64,000 bases of DNA from Rhizobiales bacterium Ga0077537 (GTDB taxonomy: Bacteria > Pseudomonadota > Alphaproteobacteria > Rhizobiales > Hyphomicrobiaceae): contig LNEM01000009.1 in the NCBI GenBank assembly GCA_001464955.1, forward strand, positions 124,001 through 188,000, given 5' to 3'. Positions 48,532 through 58,926 of the stretch are shown here, piece by piece. The translations under genes and the position numbers were made by a program. The notes beneath the pieces were generated by a model that did no database searches, was not told where the DNA came from, and was given only the letters and a program-made list of their open reading frames with translations. Positions within the stretch are counted from its first letter, which is position 1. Each line of letters starts with the position of its first letter.

Positions 48532-49191
48532 ATGGCTGTGCTCAAGACCGTCGACCTCCATCTCCCGGCAACGCGGGAGGATCTCGCCAAGCTCGAGATC
48601 GGCACCATCGTCTACCTCAGCGGGCGGGTGCATACGGCGCGAGAGGGCGTCTACAAGCGCGCCGTCGAGGAGCGCTGCAACGTGCCGGACGCCATCGGCT
48701 CGGCGAGCTTCCACTGCTCGCCCGCGGCCTCGGTCGGGCCCAACGGCGAACTGACCGTGGGCGCGGTGACCGCGACAGCGTCGTTCCGGTTCGCGAAATG
48801 GATCGACGGCTGGCTCGAGCGGTCGGGCTGCAACGTCATCATCGGCAAGGGCGGGATGTCGAGCGACATCTACAAGTCGAGCTTCGTGCCGCACGGTGCG
48901 ATCTATCTGACCACCGTCGGGTACGGCACGGGGGCACTGCTGGGGCGCGGCATCAAGAAGGTGGTCGCGGCCCACTGGCTCGAGGAAGTGGGGATCGCGC
49001 AGGCCATCTGGGTGCTCGACGTCGAGCGCTTCGGCCCGTTCATCGTCGAGAGCGATCTCGAGGGCCGCTCGCTGTTCGAGCGTGAGAACGCAAAAATCGC
49101 GCCGGGCCTGGAGCGGCTCTATGCCGGCACCAAGCCCGCTACGCTGCGTCGGTTCGGTGAAACCGACGACAAGACGGACGAGGTCATCTGA
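48532..49191 (+). CDS. Class I fumarase / tartrate dehydratase beta subunit
   Basis: 219 aa matching the C-terminal (beta) domain: GTIVYLSGRVHTAREGVYKR, CSPAASVGPNG, GKGGMSS and HLEE-type WLEEVGI. In two-subunit enzymes the alpha partner carries the 4Fe-4S cluster; no alpha gene lies next to it. It follows the CobW gene by 131 nt on the same strand. Fumarate hydratase or L-tartrate dehydratase cannot be told apart from this half alone. Confidence 0.85.
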   Translation: MAVLKTVDLHLPATREDLAKLEIGTIVYLSGRVHTAREGVYKRAVEERCNVPDAIGSASFHCSPAASVGPNGELTVGAVTATASFRFAKWIDGWLERSGCNVIIGKGGMSSDIYKSSFVPHGAIYLTTVGYGTGALLGRGIKKVVAAHWLEEVGIAQAIWVLDVERFGPFIVESDLEGRSLFERENAKIAPGLERLYAGTKPATLRRFGETDDKTDEVI

Positions 49192-49212
49192 CCCGTCCGT
49201 CCCGGAGACCCA

Positions 49213-49536
49213 TCACCAGCGACGATAGTGGCGGCGATGGCCGTAGTGGCGGTACGGGCGATGTCCGTAGCCGTAGTAGTGGCGGCGCTTCTTGTAGTAG
49301 CGACGCGGGGCGCCGTAGTAGCCGTAGACGCGCGGCACGCCGTAGCCGTAGTAGGCGTGCGGGCGATAGTGACGGCGGTGGCGGTAGTGGACCGTCTCGA
49401 CTGCGGTGGTGGCCTCGATGGCGGGCTTCGCGGCTGCGAGAGCGCCAGCGCTGGCTGCGTCAGCTTGTGACGAAAGGCCTGCGGTCGACAGGGCAAGTCC
49501 GAATGCCATGGCGATAAACATAAGAATACGCTTCAT
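49213..49536 (-). CDS. Small secreted His/Tyr/Arg-rich protein
   Basis: 107 aa with a clear signal peptide (RILMFIAMAFGLALSTAGLS, cleavage near SSQADA). After residue 50 it consists almost only of H, Y, R, G and P in irregular repeats of HYRHRR, YYGYG and RHYGHRRHY type. Such proteins are common in Hyphomicrobiales as exported hypotheticals; metal or polymer binding is plausible but not shown. A strong GAGGAGG Shine-Dalgarno precedes the ATG. Convergent with the fumarase subunit (21 nt). Confidence 0.7.
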   Translation of the reverse strand: MKRILMFIAMAFGLALSTAGLSSQADAASAGALAAAKPAIEATTAVETVHYRHRRHYRPHAYYGYGVPRVYGYYGAPRRYYKKRRHYYGYGHRPYRHYGHRRHYRRW

Positions 49537-49765
49537 ATTTTCCTCCTCTTGCCTCCCAGCAGATCAACAGAGCATGAGGGCGATCGGGCGAAGTTGCAAG
49601 CCTGAATGTCGCACATGCGGGCGCATGGCGTAGATTTAGTGAACGCTGCATAGTCGGTAGCGCAGCCAACTCCTTGACGGGCCGCGGACGGGCGACCCTA
49701 AATGGCCACGCGGAGCCTGACGCGCAGCCAGGGCGAACGCGTGCGGGCTGAGTAGCAGGACGGAC

Positions 49766-51028
49766 ATGGAGCGGGCAGGGATGGCCGATGGTGGTGTGAC
49801 GGGCGCGCTCGACGGCGTGGTGGTGATCGACTTCACGCAGATGCTGTCAGGGCCGTTCGCCGCCATGATGCTGGCGGACCAGGGTGCGCGGGTGATCAAG
49901 GTGGAGCCGCCCGGGGGCGACCAGACGCGGAAGTTCGGGCCGTTCCGGCCGGGGCAGCTCACCATGCCGGACGGCGGCTACGGCGGATATTTCGCATCAA
50001 CCAATCGCAACAAGGACGGGATCGTCGTCGATCTCAAGTCCGAGGCGGGGCGAGAGGTGATCAAGCGGCTCGTGGCCAATGCCGACATCGTGATCGAGAA
50101 TTTCCGGGCCGGTGTCATGGAGCGGCTCGGCCTCGGTTACGAGACGCTCGCGGAGATCAATCCGCGTCTCGTCTATGGTGCCATTCGCGGCTTTGGCGAC
50201 AGCCGCACCGGAAAGAGCCCCTACGGCGACTGGCCGGCCTACGACGTGGTCGCGCAGGCCATGGGCGGCATCATGGGGATCACGTCCACGGAGGCCGGCG
50301 GGCAGCCGACCAAGATCGGCCCCGGCGTCGGCGATATCGTGCCGGCGATGCAGTGTGCGTTCGGGCTCGTCTCGGCGCTGTTCCGCGCCCAGCGAACGGG
50401 TCGCGGGCAGTTCGTCGACGTGGCGATGGTGGACGGGGTCCTCGCGCTCTGCGAGCGGATCGTGTTCCAGCACGGGATCGACGGCACGGTGCCGGGTCCG
50501 GAGGGCAACAGCCATCCGCTGCTCTGCCCCTACGGCCTCTTTCCGGCAAAGGACGGTTGGGTTGCCATCGGCTGCCCGCACGACGATTTCTGGCGGCTCC
50601 TGGCGCGCTGCATGGGGCGACACGACCTCGCAGACGATGGGCGCTTTGCGCTGACGGCCGACCGTCTGGCGCGGCGCGCGGAGGTCGAAGGGGCCGTCAG
50701 CGCCTGGACGACGGTGCGGACCAAGGCTGAAATCGCGGCCGTCCTCGGCGGCAAGGTTCCGTTCGGGCCGGTGCTGCGCGTGGACGAGATCTTCGCCGAC
50801 GGGCACACCGCGAGCCGGCGCATGCTGGCCCACGTCGAGTTGCCGGGCGTGCCCGACCATCCGCTGGTGATCGCCGATACGGCGATCAAGATGACGGAAA
50901 CTCCGGGCGGGGTGCGGCGGCGGGCGCCACTGGTCGGGGAGCACACGGCCACGGTGCTCGCCGATTTCGGCTTTTCGTCGGATGAGGTGGCGTCGCTGAC
51001 CGCCCGGGGCGGAGCCTGCGCGGGGTGA
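49766..51028 (+). CDS. CaiB/BaiF family CoA transferase (second copy)
   Basis: 420 aa class III CoA transferase: VVVIDFTQMLSGPFAAMMLADQGARVIKVEPP, split here as VVVIDFTQMLSGPF and GARVIKVEPPGGDQTRKFGP, then GLGYETLAEINPRLVYG. The catalytic Asp is expected in PGVGDIVPAMQCAFG. ATG 49766 and ATG 49781 are both possible. It is distinct from the copy at 31808-32959. The neighbouring oxidoreductase, SDR and acyl-CoA dehydrogenases suggest catabolism of a CoA-activated acid; substrates unknown. Confidence 0.88.
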   Translation: MERAGMADGGVTGALDGVVVIDFTQMLSGPFAAMMLADQGARVIKVEPPGGDQTRKFGPFRPGQLTMPDGGYGGYFASTNRNKDGIVVDLKSEAGREVIKRLVANADIVIENFRAGVMERLGLGYETLAEINPRLVYGAIRGFGDSRTGKSPYGDWPAYDVVAQAMGGIMGITSTEAGGQPTKIGPGVGDIVPAMQCAFGLVSALFRAQRTGRGQFVDVAMVDGVLALCERIVFQHGIDGTVPGPEGNSHPLLCPYGLFPAKDGWVAIGCPHDDFWRLLARCMGRHDLADDGRFALTADRLARRAEVEGAVSAWTTVRTKAEIAAVLGGKVPFGPVLRVDEIFADGHTASRRMLAHVELPGVPDHPLVIADTAIKMTETPGGVRRRAPLVGEHTATVLADFGFSSDEVASLTARGGACAG

Positions 51029-51167
51029 GGCGATGACCCGGCGGGCTGGTGCGTAAACGACGCCTGCAACGGGACGTTGGAATCTTGCTGTCGTATCCCT
51101 AAATACCCAGTGGGCTTAACGGGTTGCCGAACCGGCGGGTGTCGGCGTGGACAGCGTGGGCAAAGCA

Positions 51168-51617
51168 ATGCCGAAACTGACGATCAACGGCAAGGTGCAC
51201 GATCTCGACGTGGCGGAGGATACGCCGCTGCTCTGGGCCCTCCGGGACGGCGCTGGGCTCACGGGCGCCAAGTACGGGTGCGGCATCGGTCAGTGCGGGG
51301 CCTGTACCGTTCTCGTCGATGGGGAGGCGGTGCGGTCTTGCGTCGTGCTGGCCGTGGATGCCGCCGGCAAGGACATCGTGACGATCGAAGGCCTTGGCGA
51401 AAAGGGTCGCCTGCATGCCCTGCAACAGGCCTGGATCGATCACGACGTTCCGCAATGCGGCTATTGCCAGACGGGCATGATCATGGCCGCAGCGGCGTTG
51501 CTGCGGCGAACACCCCGGCCAAGCGACGCCGATATCGACGCGGCCATGACGAACATCTGCCGGTGCGGCACGTACCAGCAGGTTCGCGCTGCCATTCATG
51601 CCGCGGCGAAAGCCTGA
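51168..51617 (+). CDS. 2Fe-2S subunit of an isoquinoline 1-oxidoreductase-like enzyme
   Basis: 149 aa. The plant-type cluster ligands are C38, C43, C46 and C58 ([17 protein letters not shown]); the second cluster uses C97, C100, C131 and C133 ([24 protein letters not shown]). This is the IorA-type small subunit that feeds electrons away from the molybdenum centre. ATG 51168 is chosen by homology. The catalytic subunit gene starts 19 nt after its stop. Confidence 0.92.
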   Translation: MPKLTINGKVHDLDVAEDTPLLWALRDGAGLTGAKYGCGIGQCGACTVLVDGEAVRSCVVLAVDAAGKDIVTIEGLGEKGRLHALQQAWIDHDVPQCGYCQTGMIMAAAALLRRTPRPSDADIDAAMTNICRCGTYQQVRAAIHAAAKA

Positions 51618-51636
51618 ACCGGGAGGGCCGAAGGAC

Positions 51637-53793
<2,157 letters not shown>

Positions 53794-53800
53794 GCAGCGC

Positions 53801-54568
53801 TCAGATGGTGCGGTAGCCGCCGTCGGCCATGACGATGGTGCCGGTGACGTACTGCGACATGTCCGAGGCGAGGAAGATCGCGGGGCCGACGATGTCCTCG
53901 GGCTTTCCCGCGCGGCCGAGCGGGGTGTGCTCGAGGAAGATGCGCACGAGGTCCGGATTGCTGGCGCGGGTCTGGGCGTTCAGCGGCGTCTCGATGAGGC
54001 CGGGGCCGATGGCGTTGCAGCGGACGCCGAACTTGCCGAGCTCGGCGGCCATGGCCTTCGTGAAACCGAGCACGCCATGCTTCGACGTCGTGTAGGCGGC
54101 GGAATTCGGCGTGCGGACGTGCACGAACGACTGGATCGAGCCGATGTTGACGATGCGGCCCTGGGTCTTGCGAAGCTGCGGCAGGAACGCGTGGGTGATG
54201 TTGAAGACACCCATCACGTTGATCGAGATGATGTCGTCCCAGTCCTTGAAGACGGCGGCGTCCTCGCCCGTGATCGGGTTACGTCGGTTGATGCCGGCAT
54301 TGTTCACGAGGATCGATACGGGGCCGACTTTCGCGGCCACGACATCGGCGATGCTGTGTGCGGCCTCGCGGTCGGTGACGTCGAGGGTGAAGATTTCGGC
54401 CGTGCCGCCCGTCGCCGTGATCAGCCGCTGCGTCTCTTTGGCGCCTTCGGGATCGGCGTCTAGGATGACGATGCGCGCGCCCTCGCGGGCGTAGCCCTCG
54501 GCGATGGCGCGGCCGATGCCGGAGCCCGCACCCGTGATGGCGGCGATGTGGTTCTTGAGAAGGGGCAT
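53801..54568 (-). CDS. Short-chain dehydrogenase/reductase
   Basis: 255 aa classical SDR. Cofactor motif TGAGSGIG at about 12-19, NNAG (LVNNAGINRR), catalytic Ser in GSIQSF, YxxxK as YTTSK, and a C-terminal DGGYRTI. Aspartate at the end of beta-2 (VILDADPEG) favours NAD. Substrate unknown; it lies beside oxidative and acyl-CoA genes. The 326 nt upstream of it (to 54894) contain only a palindrome. Confidence 0.92.
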   Translation of the reverse strand: MPLLKNHIAAITGAGSGIGRAIAEGYAREGARIVILDADPEGAKETQRLITATGGTAEIFTLDVTDREAAHSIADVVAAKVGPVSILVNNAGINRRNPITGEDAAVFKDWDDIISINVMGVFNITHAFLPQLRKTQGRIVNIGSIQSFVHVRTPNSAAYTTSKHGVLGFTKAMAAELGKFGVRCNAIGPGLIETPLNAQTRASNPDLVRIFLEHTPLGRAGKPEDIVGPAIFLASDMSQYVTGTIVMADGGYRTI

Positions 54569-54894
54569 GGGCTGAGATCTCCGAAGGTTCTATTGCCGGA
54601 TGCGTTTTCCAGGCGGGGCTGCGCGGCGCAGAAGTGACGACAAGATTGCATTCAGATTGCGTTCCCGGCCGAAGCTCGTGCCGGTGGCGCGAGCGGAGAG
54701 CCGGAATCGCCTGGGTGAGGTTTGGCACATCGTCGGACAAGCGACCCCGGCTCTGCGCAGGGCGACCTGGCGGTCGCCTGCTTCGGCCGGGGACGCTGAT
54801 CGGAGAGGCTGTGCACTGCGCGCGATCCATCGGGCTTGAAACGGGCTGAGGTGTCATCCCGGGCACAAGGCCCGGGATGACATTCGAGGAGAAT
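54569..54894. other. 326-nt intergenic region
   Basis: This gap lies between the SDR and acyl-CoA dehydrogenase genes, which are on the same strand. No gene or promoter motif is recognisable apart from the palindrome at 54852-54882. Short open frames lack conserved features. Confidence 0.5.
54852..54882. repeat. REP-like palindromic element, possible terminator
   Basis: TGTCATCCCGGGC, a 5-nt loop ACAAG, and GCCCGGGATGACA form a perfect 13-bp hairpin. Sequences of the form GTCATCCCGGG are dispersed REP-like elements in many alphaproteobacterial genomes. It lies 12 nt past the end of the acyl-CoA dehydrogenase gene (read on the - strand), so it may also stop or stabilise that transcript. Confidence 0.7.
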
Positions 54895-56127
54895 TCAGCC
54901 CTTGCCCGTCGGGACCTTGTTGAAGGGGACGTCCTTGTCGACGCGCATGTCGGGCGGCATGCCGAGCACGCGCTCGGCGATGATGTTGCGCATGATCTCG
55001 TCCGAGCCGCCGGCGATGCGGGACGACGGCGAGGTCAGCAGCGTCTGGTGGAAGAGCGCCGCCATGGGGGCGACCTCTGGGTCGGTCACGACGCCGCCCT
55101 GCTCCAGAAGGTCCAGCGCCATGGCCGACATGTCCTGCAGCTTGCGGCCGGTGACGAGCTTGCCGATGGAGCTTTCCGGCCCCGGCGTGTCGCCGCGCGA
55201 GAGCGCCGTCATGGTGCGGAAGTGCGAATACTTCAGGCCTCGGCTCGCGACGTACCAGTCGGCGATGCGCTCGCGGATGGCGGCATTGCGCAGCGCTGGG
55301 CCGTCCTCGATCTCGATGCCGCGGGCGAGCTCGACGAACTCGTCGACGTCGACGCCCGCCCGGCCGCCGATGGTGTAGCGCTCGTTCATCAGGGTGGTGA
55401 GCGAGACCTTCCAGCCGTCGCCGACCTTGCCGAGACGCTGGCTATCGGGAATGCGGACGTTGTCGAAGAACACCTCGTTGAAGTGGGAGGCGCCGGAGAT
55501 CTGCTTGATGCCGCGCACCTCGACGCCCGGCGAGCGCATGTCGAGGAAGAAGTAGGTCAGGCCCTTGTGCTTCGGGGCGTCGAAATCCGAGCGCGTGACG
55601 ATGACGCCGTACTGGCAATAGTGCGCGCCGGAGGTCCAGATCTTCTGGCCGTTGATGATCCAGTCGTCGCCGTCGCGGACGGCACTCGTGCGCAGCGCCG
55701 CGAGATCCGAGCCGCCGGCCGGCTCGGAGAAGAGCTGACACCAGACTTCCTCGCCGCGCAGCGCCTTCACGGCGTAGCGGTCGCGGACGTCCTGGCTGCC
55801 CCACGTGCAGACGGTCGGAATGCACATGCCGAGGCCGATGTCGTAAATGCCGCGGGGCACGGAGAACTGGGCTTCCTCCTGGTCGTAGATCACCTGCTGG
55901 ATGGCGGTGCCGCCCTGGCCGCCCCATTCCTTCGGCCACGTGATGCCGGCGAAGCCTGCCTCGTACTTCTTCGTCTGCCATTCGAGCGCTTCGCGCAGGA
56001 TGCCCTCGTCGGCCTGGGCGGCGCGATAGAGCATGCCCTTGCCGGTGCGGGGCCTGGCGTTCTTCTGCAGGAAGTTCCGGGCGCGGGCGCGGAACTCGGC
56101 TTCTTCCTTCGTGTCCTCGAAATCCAT
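54895..56127 (-). CDS. Acyl-CoA dehydrogenase, larger partner
   Basis: 410 aa. Acyl-CoA dehydrogenase fold: GITWPKEWGGQGGTAIQQ, LFSEPAGGSDLAALRT, INGQKIWTSGAHYCQYG, and RIAGGSDEIMRNIIAERVLG near the C-terminus. At the medium-chain enzyme's Glu position the sequence reads IAGGSDEI, so any catalytic Glu must lie elsewhere. It is 60 nt downstream of a shorter paralogue, a layout typical of alpha2beta2 enzymes of steroid or complex side-chain degradation. Substrate unknown. Confidence 0.9.
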   Translation of the reverse strand: MDFEDTKEEAEFRARARNFLQKNARPRTGKGMLYRAAQADEGILREALEWQTKKYEAGFAGITWPKEWGGQGGTAIQQVIYDQEEAQFSVPRGIYDIGLGMCIPTVCTWGSQDVRDRYAVKALRGEEVWCQLFSEPAGGSDLAALRTSAVRDGDDWIINGQKIWTSGAHYCQYGVIVTRSDFDAPKHKGLTYFFLDMRSPGVEVRGIKQISGASHFNEVFFDNVRIPDSQRLGKVGDGWKVSLTTLMNERYTIGGRAGVDVDEFVELARGIEIEDGPALRNAAIRERIADWYVASRGLKYSHFRTMTALSRGDTPGPESSIGKLVTGRKLQDMSAMALDLLEQGGVVTDPEVAPMAALFHQTLLTSPSSRIAGGSDEIMRNIIAERVLGMPPDMRVDKDVPFNKVPTGKG

Positions 56128-56187
56128 GGTCGGCTCCTTCGAGCGAATCGGGTGGGGCGACGCGCGCGGATCGCGCTGCGTTCCGGT

Positions 56188-57303
56188 TCAGGCGGGGGCG
56201 TTGGCGTTCTCGAGTTCGGTGACGAGGCGGTCCTTCCACAGGCGCGCCGAGCCATTGGCCACCGCCAGCAGCTTCGAGCGGCGATAGAAGAGGTGGCAGT
56301 CGAAGGCCCACGTGTAGCCCATGCCACCGTGCACCTGGATGTTCTCCTTGGAGGCGAAGTGGAAGGCCTCGGTGGCGGAGACGCGCGCCGTCGCGGCGGC
56401 GAGTGCCAGTTGCGGGGCGTTCTTCGAGAGGGCCCAAGCGCCGTAGTAGGCGTTGGAGCGGGCCAGCTCGATCGCGACGTACATGTCGGCGAGCTTGTGC
56501 TTGATGGCCTGGAACGAACCGATGGGGCGTCCGAAGGCGTAGCGCTCGAGGGCGTAGTCCTTCGCCATCTCGAGGCAGCGCTGGGCGCCGCCGACCTGCT
56601 CGAAGGCGAGGAGAATGGCGGCGCGCTGCTCGATGGCCGCGAGCTGGCGCTCGCCGTCGCCGGGTGGGCCGAGCAACTCGGCGGGCGTGTCCCTGAACGT
56701 CAGGCGGGCGTGCTTGCGGCTCGGGTCGAAGGTCTCGATCGGCGCGCGAGTGACGCCGGGCGATGCAAGATCGACGATGACGAGGCCGAGACCACGGTCG
56801 GTCTGGGCGACGACGATGGTCATGGCGGCGGATTCGCCATCCGGCACGGGCAACTTCTCGCCGGTGAGCACGCCGTTACGGAAAGTGGCGCGCAGCCGCT
56901 TCGGCGTCGCCTTGCCGGGGCCCTCGGCGAGCGCGAACGTCCCGATCGTCTCGCCGGACGCAAGACGGGGCAGCCACGCCTTCTTCTGGGCATCGGTGCC
57001 GAAAGCGAGAATGGCTTCGGCGGCGTAGTAGATGGACGACGAGAACGGAACCGGCGCCAGCGCGCGGCCCAACTCCTCGGCGAGAATGCAGAGGCCCAGA
57101 TGGCCGAGCCCGGCGCCGCCGTAGTCCTCGGGGATCGCCGCACCGGTCCAGCCCATGGCGCCGATCTCGCGCCACAACGCGGCGTCATGGGTGGAGTCGC
57201 TCTCGAGCACCTTGCGGACGGCGGAGGACGGACACTTGTCCTCGAGGAATGTCCTCGCCTCGTCCTTCAGTTGCTTCAGGTCGTCCGAGAAATCGAAATT
57301 CAT
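56188..57303 (-). CDS. Acyl-CoA dehydrogenase, smaller partner
   Basis: 371 aa from ATG 57303. FDFSDDLKQLKDEARTFLED, AIPEDYGGAGLGHLGLCILA, FEQVGGAQRCLEMAKDYALE and IQVHGGMGYTWAFDCHLFYR are family segments. The flavin-site middle region (GTFALAEGPGK) is shortened, as in the non-catalytic partner of heteromeric acyl-CoA dehydrogenases. The same frame is open upstream and reads into what looks like the C-terminus of an enoyl-CoA hydratase. Paired with the gene at 54895-56127. Confidence 0.88.
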   Translation of the reverse strand: MNFDFSDDLKQLKDEARTFLEDKCPSSAVRKVLESDSTHDAALWREIGAMGWTGAAIPEDYGGAGLGHLGLCILAEELGRALAPVPFSSSIYYAAEAILAFGTDAQKKAWLPRLASGETIGTFALAEGPGKATPKRLRATFRNGVLTGEKLPVPDGESAAMTIVVAQTDRGLGLVIVDLASPGVTRAPIETFDPSRKHARLTFRDTPAELLGPPGDGERQLAAIEQRAAILLAFEQVGGAQRCLEMAKDYALERYAFGRPIGSFQAIKHKLADMYVAIELARSNAYYGAWALSKNAPQLALAAATARVSATEAFHFASKENIQVHGGMGYTWAFDCHLFYRRSKLLAVANGSARLWKDRLVTELENANAPA

Positions 57304-57348
57304 CAGGTCTCCTCCGGAATGCTGGGCGTATCGGTGTCGTTCCGCCGA

Positions 57349-57408
57349 CCCGTTCGGCGACCGCTTCTCGTTGAAGGCCGCAAGGCCTTCACGGGCGTCG
57401 TCCAGTTC
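57349..57408 (-). pseudogene. Probable C-terminal remnant of an enoyl-CoA hydratase
   Basis: On the - strand this reads ELDDAREGLAAFNEKRSPNG, which closely resembles the last helix and tail of crotonase-family enoyl-CoA hydratases (D-REG--AF-EKR-P). It is in frame with the acyl-CoA dehydrogenase that starts 45 nt downstream, and upstream sequence shows no further crotonase motifs. It is most simply a decayed fragment left by a deletion that ended near the transporter gene on the other strand. Confidence 0.5.
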
Positions 57409-57598
57409 TCTCAAGTCGAGCGGTTTCCGGTGCCGGTGGCAAGGGGGAACGGCGGTCGGGTGACGAGGGCGGGAGCTCGGTGACTTCGTCACATACGGAT
57501 CGGGGCCCGAAGCGCATCCTGGCATGGAAGGGAGTTCGGAAGGGCGGATGCCGCTCCGTGAACGTCCCGACGCAGGCTTCCAACGAACGGAGGACATG

Positions 57599-58117
57599 AT
57601 GCCAAGTCTCACGGACAAGGCCTGGTCGCCCTATTTCGCAGGCGTGATCATCGGGCTTCTGCAGATCCCGACGTTTCTTCTCATGGGGACAGCGCTCGGC
57701 GCCTCGTCGTCGTTCGTGACCGTCGGCGCGCACCTCGCGTCGATCGTCGATCCCGGCGTAGCGCAGATCAAGTATTTTGCTTCGCACATGGCGGGCGCCA
57801 AGAACTGGTGGCAGGTGGCGATCGTCGTCGGCATCGCCGTCGGTGCGTTCATTTCGATGTCCCTGTCGGGCGCGCGACGGCAGGCCGTGTCGGCGGTCTG
57901 GGCCAGGGCGACGGGGCAGACGTCGCTCGCGGCGCGGGCACCGATCGCGTTCGTCGCGGGCTTCCTGATGCTTTTCGGGGCTCGCATCGCCGGCGGCTGC
58001 ACCTCCGGTCACGGCATCTCGGGCATGGCGCAGCTCTCGGTCGGGTCGACGGTCGCGGTGGCGGCCATGTTCGCGGGCGGCATGCTGGTCGCCAATCTCT
58101 TCTTCAAGCGCGTCTGA
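57599..58117 (+). CDS. YeeE/YedE-family membrane protein, first subunit
   Basis: 172 aa from ATG 57599 (GGAGG 5 nt upstream; ATG 57596 overlaps). About five hydrophobic helices; the signature FGARIAGGCTSGHGISGMAQL carries the conserved cysteine of YeeE/YedE thiosulfate or sulfur transport proteins. The second half of the transporter is encoded 22 nt downstream. Together they probably move a sulfur compound across the inner membrane. Confidence 0.88.
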   Translation: MPSLTDKAWSPYFAGVIIGLLQIPTFLLMGTALGASSSFVTVGAHLASIVDPGVAQIKYFASHMAGAKNWWQVAIVVGIAVGAFISMSLSGARRQAVSAVWARATGQTSLAARAPIAFVAGFLMLFGARIAGGCTSGHGISGMAQLSVGSTVAVAAMFAGGMLVANLFFKRV

Positions 58118-58139
58118 GCCAGACGGACAGGAGATCGTC

Positions 58140-58763
58140 ATGACTGTTCTCACAGGTATCTTGATCGGGCTCGCCTCGGGCATCGTGTTCGGGTTCGTGC
58201 TCGAGAAGTCGCGGGTGTTCGAGCCAGGCATCATCGTCGGGCAGATGCAGCTTCGCTCGTTCATCATGCTCAAGGTGTTTCTCGCGGCCGTGATCACGGG
58301 GCTGCTGGTTCTCGCCGTCATGCACGGCGTCTACGGGGTGAAACTGTCGCTGAAGCCGCTCGTGTGGCAGGCCGACATCATCGGCGGGCTCGTCCTTGGC
58401 GCCGGCATCGCGCTGGCCGGTGCGTGTCCGGGAACGTCGCTCGCCCAGATCGGGGCGGGGTATCGCGATGCGATCTTCGTCGTGATCGGCGGCATCGCAG
58501 GCGCCATCACGTACGGCTACTTCGACGCGGGCATCACGGCGTTCTTCGCCGAGAAGGGCGCGAAAGTGACATTCGATTCCCTCGTCGGGCTGCCCTTCTG
58601 GATGGTCGCGGTCGGACTTGCGGCGGTGCTCGCGGTGTTCCTCGTCGTGCTCGAGCGCATGGTTCCGTGGCGCGGCGAAATCGGTGCGGACGTCGATGGC
58701 GTGCTGCCGCTCGAAGAGACCGCCGAGACCGGCCGGGTCGGCAAGGGTGCGCAGCGGGCTTGA
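58140..58763 (+). CDS. YeeE/YedE-like membrane protein, second subunit
   Basis: 207 aa. Helices plus the second signature IALAGACPGTSLAQIGAGY with the partner cysteine; KSRVFEPGIIVGQM opens the protein. It resembles the DUF6691-type half paired with YeeE/YedE. A hydrophilic C-terminal tail of about 30 residues (GEIGADVDGV onward) is not membrane-embedded. Coupled to the first subunit in one operon; a sulfotransferase gene follows at 58927, 163 nt further on. Confidence 0.87.
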   Translation: MTVLTGILIGLASGIVFGFVLEKSRVFEPGIIVGQMQLRSFIMLKVFLAAVITGLLVLAVMHGVYGVKLSLKPLVWQADIIGGLVLGAGIALAGACPGTSLAQIGAGYRDAIFVVIGGIAGAITYGYFDAGITAFFAEKGAKVTFDSLVGLPFWMVAVGLAAVLAVFLVVLERMVPWRGEIGADVDGVLPLEETAETGRVGKGAQRA

Positions 58764-58926
58764 TCGGAGCACCGGATCGACGTTGAGGGGGGCGGTCGCA
58801 ATTGCGGTCGCCCTTCGGCGTTTAAGTGCCGGTCGGCGCTGGCCGACGAGTGGCTTGCCGGAGCTGCCGAGGGCAGTCATTCTGGGGGCGCTCCAGTTGC
58901 CGAGGATCTGCTGCCAAGGATATGCC

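Noticed and set aside
54877-57483. 868-codon open frame on the + strand
   Set aside because: It covers both acyl-CoA dehydrogenases in antisense with biased, featureless sequence.
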